The position numbers were made by a program, and so were the translations under genes. Of a stretch of DNA of 64,000 nucleotides, positions 37,864 to 48,432 are shown piece after piece (within the stretch, counting starts at the first letter, position 1; every line of letters begins with the position of its first letter). The stretch covers positions 8,082,001 to 8,146,000 of the forward strand of contig NC_092582.1 of assembly GCF_037975245.1 (NCBI RefSeq), read 5' to 3'. The notes under the pieces were generated by a model that worked only from the letters and a program-made list of their open reading frames with translations, searched no databases and had not been told where the DNA came from. Source of the stretch: Apostichopus japonicus. Taxonomy: Eukaryota; Echinodermata; Holothuroidea; Aspidochirotida; Stichopodidae.

Positions 37864-38203
37864 CATAAAGTAGTCAGTTTAACATATAGTATATACTGCA
37901 CACATGTATTATAAAGTAGTAAGTAAAGCATACAGTATGTTGCACAAATAGCATCATAAAGTAGTCAGGTAAACACAGTATATACTGCATAGTGCACACA
38001 TAGGATCATAAAGTAGTCAGGTAAACATACATATACTGCACACATATCATCATAAAGTACAGTAGTCAGTTAAACAGATATAGTATATATACTGCACACA
38101 TAGCATCATTAAGTAGTCAGTTAAACGTATATAGTATACTGCTCACATAGCATAATAAAGTAGTCAGTAAAGCATACAGTATATGTTGCACACATAGCAG
38201 AAT
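37864..38203. repeat. Minisatellite, about 7 units of 45-55 bp
   Basis: Units run cataaagtagtcagttaaac, then a variable agtatatactg, then cacacatagcat. Unit length and internal cagtatatactg copies vary, which indicates slippage plus divergence. Confidence 0.85.
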
Positions 38204-39619
38204 GTGTTTATTGTGCAGTTCAAATCTGTTTCCTTGGCTTAATTCATCTCTTAGCCATGACAAAAGAATCTAATTTGTAGTAGACATATTAAAACAATTA
38301 TAAGGTATAATTTGCTAGCTACTAGAATATTACAGACTAGAAGCAGTGTACATGGGAACGGTTGTATATCTCGTCATGCATGAAAATTGAGTTTCTGCCC
38401 TTTGGATGGATACTCCGAGGCTGAGGTGTAAACAGATCATTGTAAACTGTTAGTTTACAAAGAAAATGGGAATAATTGTTAATATTTTAATATCTTAGTG
38501 GCAATAAAACATAATTAATGGAGAGCTGTATCTCACATGACATTATGCAGTATATTATATATTTCTTATAACAATATACAATTTTTTCATAGCTCTTGCA
38601 TTTTAGTCCTCCATTTACATGAAAATCTGCATAAATATGAAGTCTTTTATTTAAATCACGTCTGGAGAAGAAAGGTTTAGGCTTTCACGGAGTGACATTG
38701 ATTTAATTTGCAATTCATCTCGTTGCAGCTTTGCAGTCGGCAAGATTGACATCTGTATGTTTGCGTATCTCTTTTAGCTTGAAGCAACCGTACTCATGTC
38801 CCGTTTGACTGACAAGAGGTTTAGAGAAAGGGTTACAACGATCGATGAATCCATCTTCATCTGAATGACATTACATGGCAATGTTAATATGATCATGTTT
38901 GTAAATGTCACAGACTTTAAACTCGTTTTGAAATAAAAGTGTATAAATGTATATCAGACACATCCAAGTCGGATGTGGCCAACAATGTAGATCTTCTGTG
39001 TAAAAATAATAGAGAAAACAAGGCTGTTATGATGTACAAGAATATCTTGAGTTTATAAGTTCATACTTTGCTTCATACTTGCTTAACAATTATAAAGTAA
39101 ATTGTTAGGCTCTCTGTCTTCTAGTCAGTTTTGTCGTAATTGACTTTGTTGTAACTGAAGACATTATTAACGGTCCTTGCAAAACCCCAGGATTCTTTTT
39201 TGTATATCGAAATGGAACACTATGGATCACTCTTATACGGACTTTGAAAATTGTGAGGGGGACGTACACAGATTGCAAAGTCGGCAATGACTATAAGGAG
39301 GGTTGCAAAGTCGGTAATTACTATATAACGCAAATTCGGTATTTACTATTACTGTTCGATTTGTCCAACACGGCAGCAAACAGAAACGTACTCAAAGCCA
39401 AAGTCAAAGTGATTAATCAGGTCACACATCCGGAGTCTATGCATGCGAAGTTCTTCAATACTGCCCTCGTTACCTTTCGGGGAAACATTTCAAACTGTAG
39501 TTTTGATTTAAGTATCTACACATGAATTTGGCAAAATTATGCATTTAATTCTGATGCATTATACACTATATAAAGTATGATCTGCTTTACAATGTGGTCA
39601 ATATATTGTACGGTCACAA
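38204..39619. other. Intronic sequence
   Basis: AT-rich. A small direct repeat gcaaagtcgg(c/t)aat occurs at about 39276 and 39306. No exon recognised. Confidence 0.4.
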
Positions 39620-39623
39620 TTAA

Positions 39624-39967
39624 AGGCATTGAAGACTCGCCCCACACCGTGTGCGGCCATCTGTAAAAGTTAACTTCTCGTTGCTTGCAAGTGACGTTTT
39701 GTTCGTGTCGCTACAAAATGCTGACAGTAATGAAACGTGATACCTTGTTATCTTTAGCTGGACCTGAGATGTCCATCTGCATTGTTTGTACACTGTGCTG
39801 TGGGTATTGACCGCAGCTATATGTACTGACCGTACACTAGTGTCTAATTACCGACGGTAGCAAGCTGTGTATGTTTTTTCTGGGATCGATGGTGGTGTCT
39901 AACACTTCTGTTACACCTCATTCGAAACTAGGTCAGAATACCGGCATTAGACATTTCTTCACACCCT
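39624..39967 (+). mobile_element. TTAA-flanked TIR element, copy 1 (344 bp)
   Basis: Flanked by TTAA at 39620-39623 and 39968-39971. The ends are aggcattgaagactcgcc and, inverted, agggtgtgaagaa. A second copy in inverse orientation at 52019-52380 matches along its full length. The exact TTAA on both sides of both copies suggests piggyBac-type insertion, but the terminal bases are not those of typical piggyBac, so the superfamily is inference. Confidence 0.75.
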
Positions 39968-39971
39968 TTAA

Positions 39972-41530
39972 TGTTTCAGAGGCACCGAATACGTACATTC
40001 ATTGACCATTCAGCAATATTGTAACACTTATGCCTACATGGTATTAATCTTCAAACTTTGCAATCCTGGTAAGATGTTCTATATTATGTGAATCCTGTCC
40101 ACAATAGACATATTTTACACACTTCCTGGTAAAATGCTCTACATATTATGTGGATCTTGTCCACTGTAAATGTAGACTGCATTTTATGACCTTCAGTTTA
40201 TTTTGGCAATATAGATCCTTTGATGAGAAAAACTATTATTCTACAAAAACCAATCAATCTGCTCAACCATTATCATTATGGCAACTCATTTATTTTCTGT
40301 CAGAAGTAATCAAGAAAACCGCACCACTGAAAGTAATGTGTGTATAAAGCAGAAAAAGTGAGTCAATATTAATAATTAGATTCCATCGCTGTTGGACACT
40401 AACTGCTTTTATTGTCATAATGCAGTTTCTGACATATGGCTAATGTATGTAGTCAAATTTGATGGTAAATAATGACTTAAATGCTGAAATGTTGTTAAGT
40501 TGCAAATGTTTTAATTCCTTAACATTAAATCCAATAAAACCACAAGTGGTACATGGTGTCTCACTCTAGTTTAAAAAATTTTTTTTTTTTATGAAAGAAC
40601 AAAAAAGAAAAAAACTGCAATGTCATCAGAAACTGGGAATCAGCTCCTGAATACATATGCATTAAAGCAGCTTTTATGCATTAATTCACCTTTTGTGAGA
40701 AAAAAAGGAAAGAATTGTAACAAAAGAACGACAAGTTGTCAAATTTTCAAACTGAAAGAATCATGTAAAGTAATTAATCATTAACATTTACCTTAATTAA
40801 CAATTAATTGATAAAGAAAATGCCTGTAAATATCGGAGGTTGTAAATTACTGTTTTAATATTCTGTTCAATTACAATCTGACTTTGAGATATATACTACT
40901 GTAAGAATTAGTTTGGTATTAACACTGCCTGAAATCTGTGACCAAATTTAACTTATAAACTGTTGCTTTAATTTGTTCATTATGAAAGCCTATATATTAT
41001 TCTTGATGAACTTCCACTCATAATTGGCCTTGTCAAATCCACTGCTGATGTTTTTGTTACCTCTGATACAGCTAAGTGCATGACCAAATTGTCAGCTAAA
41101 GAACCAAGTAGTCATAGATGGACTATATAGTTACGAGCGCGTATGAGCTGGATATATAAAGTGATTTATATGAAAACTGTCAAAGTTTCCTTCTTTAGAG
41201 CGATCATCAATTCTCAGAGAGGATAATAGAATCTATCGCATATATGTCCAAGAAGAAGTGTTAATATAGCCGCTTGTGCATAAATGTCTGAAATCTGGCT
41301 TGATGGTATTTAGATGGGAAGATGTCATTTGAATGAAGACTTATTCAGCACTCTATGTTGTTACTGACATAGCTTTCTTAGGTACATGCAGATACAATGC
41401 AAAGGACTTACATGCTGTAAAGTAGTAATGCAAGTAAAATTGATCTTGTGAGTGAAAATGGGAGAAATTGTGATTTTAACATTATGAAAAGGATGGGAAT
41501 CTTGAAAAAATTTGATGTTAATACATAGAT
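39972..41530. other. Intronic sequence with one 60-bp tandem duplication
   Basis: At 40065-40163 the stretch cctggtaa(g/a)atg(t/c)tct...attatgtg(a/g)atc(c/t)tgtccac occurs twice, 60 bp apart. The rest is AT-rich with poly-A/T tracts near 40577-40612. Confidence 0.5.
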
Positions 41531-41686
41531 TACTGTACTATAGGCTGTTGTACTGTAATGTTCTGTATTTTACTGCTCTGTGCTGTGCTGTACTGTGCTG
41601 TACTGTATTGTATTGTACTGTATTGTAGTGCTCTGTACTGCATTATACTGTACTTTACTGTACTGTAAATTTTATTGTACTGTTAC
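41531..41686. repeat. Degenerate (TACTG)n / TGTAC microsatellite
   Basis: Interrupted tactg/tgtactg repeats with tattg and tgctg variants over about 155 bp. Confidence 0.85.
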
Positions 41687-43293
41687 TGAATTCATCTCAC
41701 ATCATTTGTGGTTGTGACATGAAGCTAAACTGACTTTTGACAATACATTGCAATGGATTCACCAACATTCTACACACTTTAGATTTTAATGTAACTTCTC
41801 TATATAAAGCCTCAATTATAGTTACAGGACTTCACATCAACCAGTGAAAGTACATAGTAACGCCATTAAACTTTCAGTAGATCTGGTTCAATTTCGTATG
41901 CATGAACCACCCATGCATTTGTCAGTATTACTATTCAAACTCCTTGACCTCTTCACTTGAAGCATGTTTCATTCAAATCTGTTTCCAAATATGTTTTTTG
42001 GGTCTTTTACGATCAATGCCTACACTGTATCGGAAAAATTCACCTAAGTATTTTAAAACACTGCAAGCCTGAGTACTCATACAAGAGATATCAACAGGGA
42101 TTTTTGAGTATCCATGCATGAATCTAGCAGTCTTTAATAATTAAAGTATCACCAGGAACTTTCTCTATTTACTGAAGAAGACTGACATTTCCGAGGACAA
42201 TCCAAGGAAATATTGAAGACGGTAAATTATTCATCAGTTGGAAGTTTGATAGTTATTTCTAGGGATAAAGTAGAGAAAAGGGAGCTATGTACTATATGTG
42301 TCCCTCCTGGTCCCCACTCTTCTCTATGTACTCTCTCAGATATCCCTACACCTCTCTTCTAGGAATTACCTTAGAACCCGCTGTCGAAACTGTTAAATTC
42401 ATCCACCTGAGATGAATGACATTACCATGTATTATAGTCTACCTGTATTTGATGCCACTTATAACTAAAGTATACACATTACATTATGATATTATGTACA
42501 TTTAAGATCTTTCCAGGTAGCATTTGTTATTAGGTTTCAGGCAAAGAACTGTACAATATATATGTTTGTTGTAATTTATAGTTAATTTATGATGCCCTTG
42601 GGGAGGAATCTTTATTTACAATGCTTGCATGTTTTGTAACTTATCAAATCATACAGTTCAGATTATATTAAGGCGCACTAGATCTTTAGCAGAGAAAAAG
42701 AAAAGAAGGTTTAATTAATAGAGAGATTCTGAACTGCATGTGCACATTTGAAGGGATATTTTATGTCAATATGTGCTGCACACAAATTTGATGTGTACTC
42801 ACCACAAATGTTAACATGTTTCCATTTGTTTAATACTTTTTTACCAGCAAAGTAAAGTTTTTAGACATTCATTTTGTTGTCAGCAATATCTATGATTCCA
42901 GGCATGTTTTGCTTATAAAATCAATCTCATTTTATTTTGCCACATGTCTTATTTTTGAGTTCAAGGTTGATATTGAAATTATTGTGAAATCTTTTAGGCT
43001 CGTTTGGCAAACGATTTATCAGGAGTAAACCATTCATGTCGATGTTGCAGTATATCATCACCACTATATATTTATGTGGTTAGGTCAACTTTAGACAGTC
43101 TAACAATGCATGAATAAGTTTGTTTGCATTCGCCTCTGTGATTTGCATAATTTCAACTCAATAGTTACTCTACAGCTGTACGAATGTCACACATCTAAGT
43201 TGTCCTTTGCCAACACTAAATCCATCTGCAGTACAAATATACGTTCAGAAGATCTTTGTTTCGCTTGAAAGGATGACACTATCCTATCTAATA

Positions 43294-43672
43294 CCTCCTC
43301 CTTTAAAGCATGTTAAACTTTAATCAATAATACGAAGCAATACTGTAAGTAAAGATCTATGCTTGCTTGAATGCTACTTTACAATAGTTTGACATTAATA
43401 TGTAAAGTAAAGTGTACCTCCTTCTTTATTATGCATTTAAAACTTTAATTATTAGCATGACAAAGCAATAAGTAATAGAGGCTTGACATTAACATAATGT
43501 AACATATCTCCTTCATATATGAATTTTTAAGCTCAAATTATAAAGCACTAGAAATGCAATAAGTAAGGATCTGCAGGAATGGACGGGAGTCTGCTTTGAC
43601 ATTACAGTACTACAGTTTTGTAACATTTCATCTTCATTATGCATTTTAAACTTTAATTAGTGTAAAAAAGCA
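43294..43672. repeat. Degenerate tandem repeat, ~95-125 bp units, 3-4 copies
   Basis: Each unit has cttc(t/a)ttatgcattt, aaactttaat, (a)aagcaat, aagtaa and a ttgacatta segment. Units start near 43294, 43417, 43505 and 43625. Confidence 0.7.
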
Positions 43673-45913
43673 ATTAAAGAACTTGTGCATGCCTGGGATC
43701 ATAAATACAATACTTACATCTTAGTTAAATAATCTATTTGTGCACAGACAAAACTGTGTGTACATGTGATACGCCATACTGACCTTTCGACTTTACTGAA
43801 TTATTAAACTTTGAATGTATCACAGTCTGTTCTATACTAATTAATGTGTCTCATGTACACATATCTTACAACAGATGAAAGAGCTCCACATGCATGTACC
43901 TGAGACTATCATGGTGCTATATAACTTCCGTGGAGGTTTTCGAGATGTCTACGTTGGCAGTTTGTGTACTTAATTTTAATTAACTTCTTGGTCATTTTTT
44001 ACCTTGTAATGAACGTTAAAGGAATCTAATATTTGTTTCCGTTTTATCAGCATACATTCCAGGGCTATAAGTTAACATTGGATCAATACTGACTTCATCA
44101 GTATGTATAGCTTGATTTTTAAAACTTTGATATTGCAGAAACAAATTATCAGGGAATTCTGTTTAAGAAATAATTCATAAACAGATAATAACCAGGGGGA
44201 AACAGATCTCTAGACTTTTTAAGTCCCTTTTTTGTATACATGAAGGATTGTCAACCTGCATTCATACTATATAACCAAAGTGGAAACAAGTGAATTTGTT
44301 CTCACATTGTCTACAGATGCAATGGTTGATCTTAATTAGCATCATTATCATGGTTATGTTTCTACTGTAAGTTGAATAATAATGGTTCCCTTTGCCAAAC
44401 TTTAAGATACATAATTGTGTAATGTAGTATGGAGTTATGTCCCCTTTTTTTATCACTTTAAGAATGTATGCCTCTTTGTCTTAAGAGTAACTAATTTCCT
44501 CCATGTTCCTGAGTTTATTCACCCCTCACCCACATCATAGTTGTACAAGCTCCCTTTGTCTTAGCTCCATGAAATATTCATGATTAACCACAGATGACAA
44601 CCTGTTGCATCTCTTGTGTATAAAGATGTGGTTAGTCATAGCCCTCTTCTATATGTGCCTTAGTAATTATAAGTAAAAGAGTCTGTGACCAAGAGTCTAT
44701 GTCACAGAGAGGTTATTGTCCTTACTTCTCAGGAAGTTGAATGAGCATTCCAGACTTCAGAGAGTGCAGTTCAGATACACTATTCTGGATCTGCACGCCA
44801 TCAAAAATATTATCTCAGAAGAAATAAAGTTGATCGATATTCTACAGTTATATCCATGTCTGAGTGTCTCTTTATCTGGCACTGTTAATTCTACTTATGT
44901 AATAATGGAGTCCTGAACTTATTCAGGCCGGAGAAACCCCAACCTAACATGGCGCCCTCACGTCACGTCTTGTTTTTTACATAATTTTATTGGTTTAAAA
45001 GGAACTTATATGGCTGTTCATATAATTTAACATTTATGTACAATAATTTTGGAGGTTTATGAATTTTCGTCTTCACAAGGTACTGGAAACCACTCACAAT
45101 GTGTGGCCATAAAAATGCTACACATCTTTGTACAAAAAACATTATGTAGTACAATATCAGTCTGGTAATTTTGTGTAGGTGCATTTTACTAATTGCTACT
45201 CCATACTTGTTATCCCATACATACATACTGTAAAGTACATTACTGTAGATTTTATTGCAGTGATTCAGCTAAAACTGAATCATCCTAGAAAGTTTGTTCT
45301 CCGTTTTTCCATTTTGCATAGAAAGGCCAGAACTGTTCGAACTAAATTAGAAACTGTACCTAGACTACTTTTCTCTTTCTGAACGGTTATTGATTTGAGA
45401 TGGAAGAGAATTACACGGCTTGTTGACATCCCACTTCTTTTACACTGGTGCAAAGACTGAACTGAAGGAGGAGGCAGCTGTAGTTAATGAGATCGGAAAC
45501 TCGTCTTCTCTTACCCGTATCGTCACATTTCCTGTTTTTTACAGTGACTTGGAAATTTTCCGGAAGCAGAGAAACTTGCCTCGTCGATTGTTGTTAATAA
45601 TGTAATCGTTGTTAAACATATCGGTAAACATCAAATCTATAATATGTGTTGTCTCGTTCACATTTAGGGCTGAGATATTGATTTTAAGTTGATGAGAAAC
45701 AAATATTGCCTTGAAAGTGTGAGGTTGTGGTGTCTGTACCCAGAAGTGGGTCTATGAGTAGGTATTATGGTGCTAAACGTGTACTAGTTTATAGGCTACT
45801 GTAGGTAGACGGGAAAAGTTCAAAAGTAGAGTCAAGACAGATATTTGATTCCATTGCTTTGAATAATAAACCAGGAAGAGTTGGGAAGTGGCGTCACCAT
45901 GAAGGTGGTTGGT
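43673..45913. other. Intronic sequence
   Basis: AT-rich. The small frames here (for example 44716-44916, 45179-45382 and 45420-45605) have no recognisable domains. The 45420-45605 frame starts within a common sequence context and I cannot exclude a non-coding exon. Confidence 0.35.
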
Positions 45914-45947
45914 GGGGGTGGGGGAAGGGTTGGTGGAGGGGGGAGGG
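45914..45947 (+). other. G-quadruplex candidate
   Basis: Four or more G-runs of at least 3 with short spacers (ggggg-t-ggggg-aa-ggg, then gggggg-a-ggg after eight bases). Confidence 0.5.
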
Positions 45948-46338
45948 CTGGAGCAGCCTGTGAAAAATAAAAGTAAATGAACATAAAAAAAAGGCAGGAA
46001 GATACACAAATGTTTTACTTGGCTACCACAAAAATTTTGTTGATTTGAAGCTGTTATAATTCTGGAAATTATGCTGAAAAGTGCAAAGCTTCAGGGGGAT
46101 TCGCCAATTTCTCCCCCACTAGGCACCCACATCGTTATGGTGTCAGGCTCAGCACTCGCAGTGATGCCTGCCAAACCAATTAACACTGTAACCCTCATGT
46201 AGACTAGCAGGGAAATGCTATCATTTGTAATCACCTCTCCTTTGTATTTTTCGTCAAAGATGTGAATATTTAGAATCATATTCCGATAATTTACTTTGCT
46301 CCTCGCTTACCTGTCTCCCCACAACCTTAGCACTACTA

Positions 46339-46587
46339 TTCTACCGTGCCTAGAATGAACTGCACGCTCTCGATATCCTTCCTTCTCATTCTACCATCCA
46401 AAGTGCCAGCATCGTGCGTTTCTTTGTCTGGTTCTTCCTCATCGTTAGTCGTACGGAACGGTAATTCTATTCCGATATTTCTTGTGCCACTGTCTACACA
46501 TGTAATGTCCGACAGTAGGTAGCTTATTGATTCTGTGTTGTTTACACTAAAATCTCTCAGTAGATAGGTCAGCAGGTTGACAAACGG
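46339..46587 (-). other. Minus-strand open stretch, 83 codons, possible decayed coding fragment
   Basis: No ATG start is required; the frame is bounded by stops at 46588 and 46336. It reads through non-low-complexity peptide such as TYLLRDFSVNN and RRKDIESVQFIL. A further minus-strand frame lies at 46091-46279. I do not recognise the family; chance or a decayed retroelement or gene fragment are both possible. Confidence 0.2.
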
Positions 46588-46720
46588 TCAAGTTTCATTC
46601 GAAATAGTTTTGAACACCTCAGTGAAAGCGTCCACACGACAAATTATTAATATAGGAATAAATTTCAGTAATTAGTCAGTCAACATTTGCCTTTGGTGAC
46701 AAAACCTGTTTTATGTGTAA

Positions 46721-46889
46721 AAGTAAGTTGGCCTGATGTTTCGATCCGAGAAGGATCTTCTTCAAATGACAAGTAACAGTAACAGAAGGGACAAAAACAC
46801 ATACAGAATACAGACGAGTTAATGAGCATGGTGAACACAAAGAGGGGATAAGTAGACAAGGGATGGAGAGGAGAAAGACAGAAACCAAC
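46721..46889 (-). mobile_element. PLE 3'-end fragment, minus strand (left arm of an inverted pair)
   Basis: The reverse complement matches the 3' region of the PLE at 1.8-3.6 kb: ccatcccttgtctact, tgtgttcaccatgctcatta, tgtttttgtcccttctgtta, acttgtcatttgaag and the ribozyme-like end (46730-46768). In this copy the core has T for the first C of CUGANGA, and CATC replaces CGTC, so cleavage is not expected. Confidence 0.8.
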
Positions 46890-46898
46890 TCTTCCCCT

Positions 46899-47092
46899 GT
46901 TGGTTTCTTTTTTTCTTCTCTCCATCCCTTGTCTACTAATCCTCTTACATCTATCTCTTTGTGTTCACCATGCTCTGTATTCTGTGTGTGTTTTTGTACC
47001 TTCTGTTATTGTTACTTGTCATTTAGCCTTTGAAGAAGATCCTGCTAGGATCTAGTGGATAAGCAGTTTGCTAACAGTTTTATTTTATTTTA
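46899..47092 (+). mobile_element. PLE 3'-end fragment, plus strand (right arm of an inverted pair)
   Basis: Starts gttggtttctttt, nine bases after the mirror-image arm, and runs through tgtgttcaccatgctc and gcctttgaagaagatcctgc. It stops at aggatc, where the GAAAC of the ribozyme core is missing, and jumps to tctagtggataagcagtt. That tail is also found at 62,066, so an internal deletion of about 45 bp is implied. Confidence 0.8.
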
Positions 47093-47358
47093 AAAGCTGT
47101 ATTAAACAGATTGTCTTGGTGTGATCAATTATTGCTACCTGCTCTATATAATGCATCTAAAATCTGAATTTTTCTTTAATTTTTTCTTTTACCAAGATGT
47201 CACAATGTCAGTAGCTGTACTATAGCCTTTAAATTTTTTGTTGTAAATTTGAAATTTTGTCTGTGCTCTTTGTTTTGGTCTTAAAAAGTTAAATAGCCAG
47301 TTTTATATTAAAATTATATACCACAGGATGTGGTTGATGACTTTGTACATTACACTAA
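47093..47358. other. Intronic sequence, nothing recognised
   Basis: AT-rich, with no repeat relatives seen in the window. Confidence 0.35.
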
Positions 47359-47515
47359 ATTGCAAAAGATTCCAAATTTGAGTTTGAAAATGTTGAATTT
47401 GGAAGCCACCCCTTGTGTTAAAGTTGTAATCCATAAGCCCTTGTGGGTTTCTCCCACATTTGTGGTCCCTTAAGCATCGTTAATAACTGCTGATTATGAT
47501 TATTATGATGATTAT
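47359..47515 (+). mobile_element. SINE family B, 5'-truncated copy
   Basis: Shares aaaagattccaaatttg, atgttgaattTggaagccacc, atccataagccctt and ctcccacatttgtgg with the copy at 29.0-29.3 kb. It ends ctgctgatt followed by an (atg/att)n tail. The tRNA head is missing. Confidence 0.8.
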
Positions 47516-47728
47516 TACTGTGCATTATTAGCGCAACATGCTAGTTATGGTGCAGAACAGTTACTCGATCATTCTCTATAATTACCAGAGTTTGCCAAAG
47601 TCATTTATCAAAGAATATGATCTTCATTTTTCATGACGTGACTATATTTATGTGCTTCAAATCAACCTTTCCATGTACCTTGAGCTCTGCTTATCAAGAT
47701 TCCACCTGGCATATTCAGCATCAATATT

Positions 47729-47937
47729 GTGTTAGCTCAGTGGTTAACGCCGGTGTCTTTCAATCATAAGGTCCCCGGCTCGAGTCGAGTGGGCGACATA
47801 CAAGATTAATGTATGTCGTCCAGTTACAGAATTGTTGACAATTAACAATTCATAATCATGGACGTTAAATATGAATGTAAGAGACTGACTTCGGTCAGCT
47901 TGCCGCTTTGATAAGCCAATGAGGCTTCTTCGCGAGT
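47729..47937 (+). mobile_element. tRNA-derived SINE (family A relative), plus strand
   Basis: gttagctcagtggttaacgc (A-box region) and ggctcgagtc (degenerate B-box), followed by the family body including atggacgttaaat, ctgacttcggtcag (47885-47898) and gcttcttcgcgagt. Relative of the satellite-embedded copies and of the minus-strand copy at 29.8 kb. Confidence 0.75.
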
Positions 47938-48117
47938 CTTCTATTGATTACATTATATCTTTACAATCTCATGTTACATTCATCTTAGAGGATAACATAT
48001 CTTGAGTGACAAAGTTATTAACTACACTCTATGATATATATTTAGCACATAAATGAACACTGAAAACACCTTACAGTTGAATACTTTTAGAGGGAATAGA
48101 AGCTTTTAGGTGGAAAA

Positions 48118-48142
48118 GAAGAAGAAGAAGAAGAAGAAGAAG
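48118..48142 (+). repeat. (GAA)n microsatellite
   Basis: About eight uninterrupted GAA units. Confidence 0.9.
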
Positions 48143-48410
48143 GGAAAAAAAAGGTGTGACCCTCTAACCTGGATGTATTAACCTACTCAGAGCAAAAGAT
48201 GATAAAAAAGAAAGCTATTTTAGTGTTTTGAGACCGGTACTAGTTAGATGGAGCTTGCATCTACAGTATATTTTTTTATTATATATGTTATACAGTGTGA
48301 AATATATAATTGTCAATACAAAGAAAATATTCTTTTACATAAAGATGGTTATATTTTGCTGTTTGTTTTGAACACATCACTTCACATGCAGTCAACAAAT
48401 TTTATTGAGA

Positions 48411-48432
48411 GGGGGGTTGGGGGAGGGTGGGG
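48411..48432 (+). other. G-quadruplex candidate (short loops)
   Basis: gggggg-tt-ggggg-a-ggg-t-gggg: four G-runs with loops of 2, 1 and 1 nt, predicted to be very stable. Confidence 0.65.

Noticed and set aside
46676-46925. Two overlapping minus-strand frames of 70-81 codons
   Set aside because: They lie in the PLE 3'-end fragment and its palindromic partner, which are non-coding in the full element.
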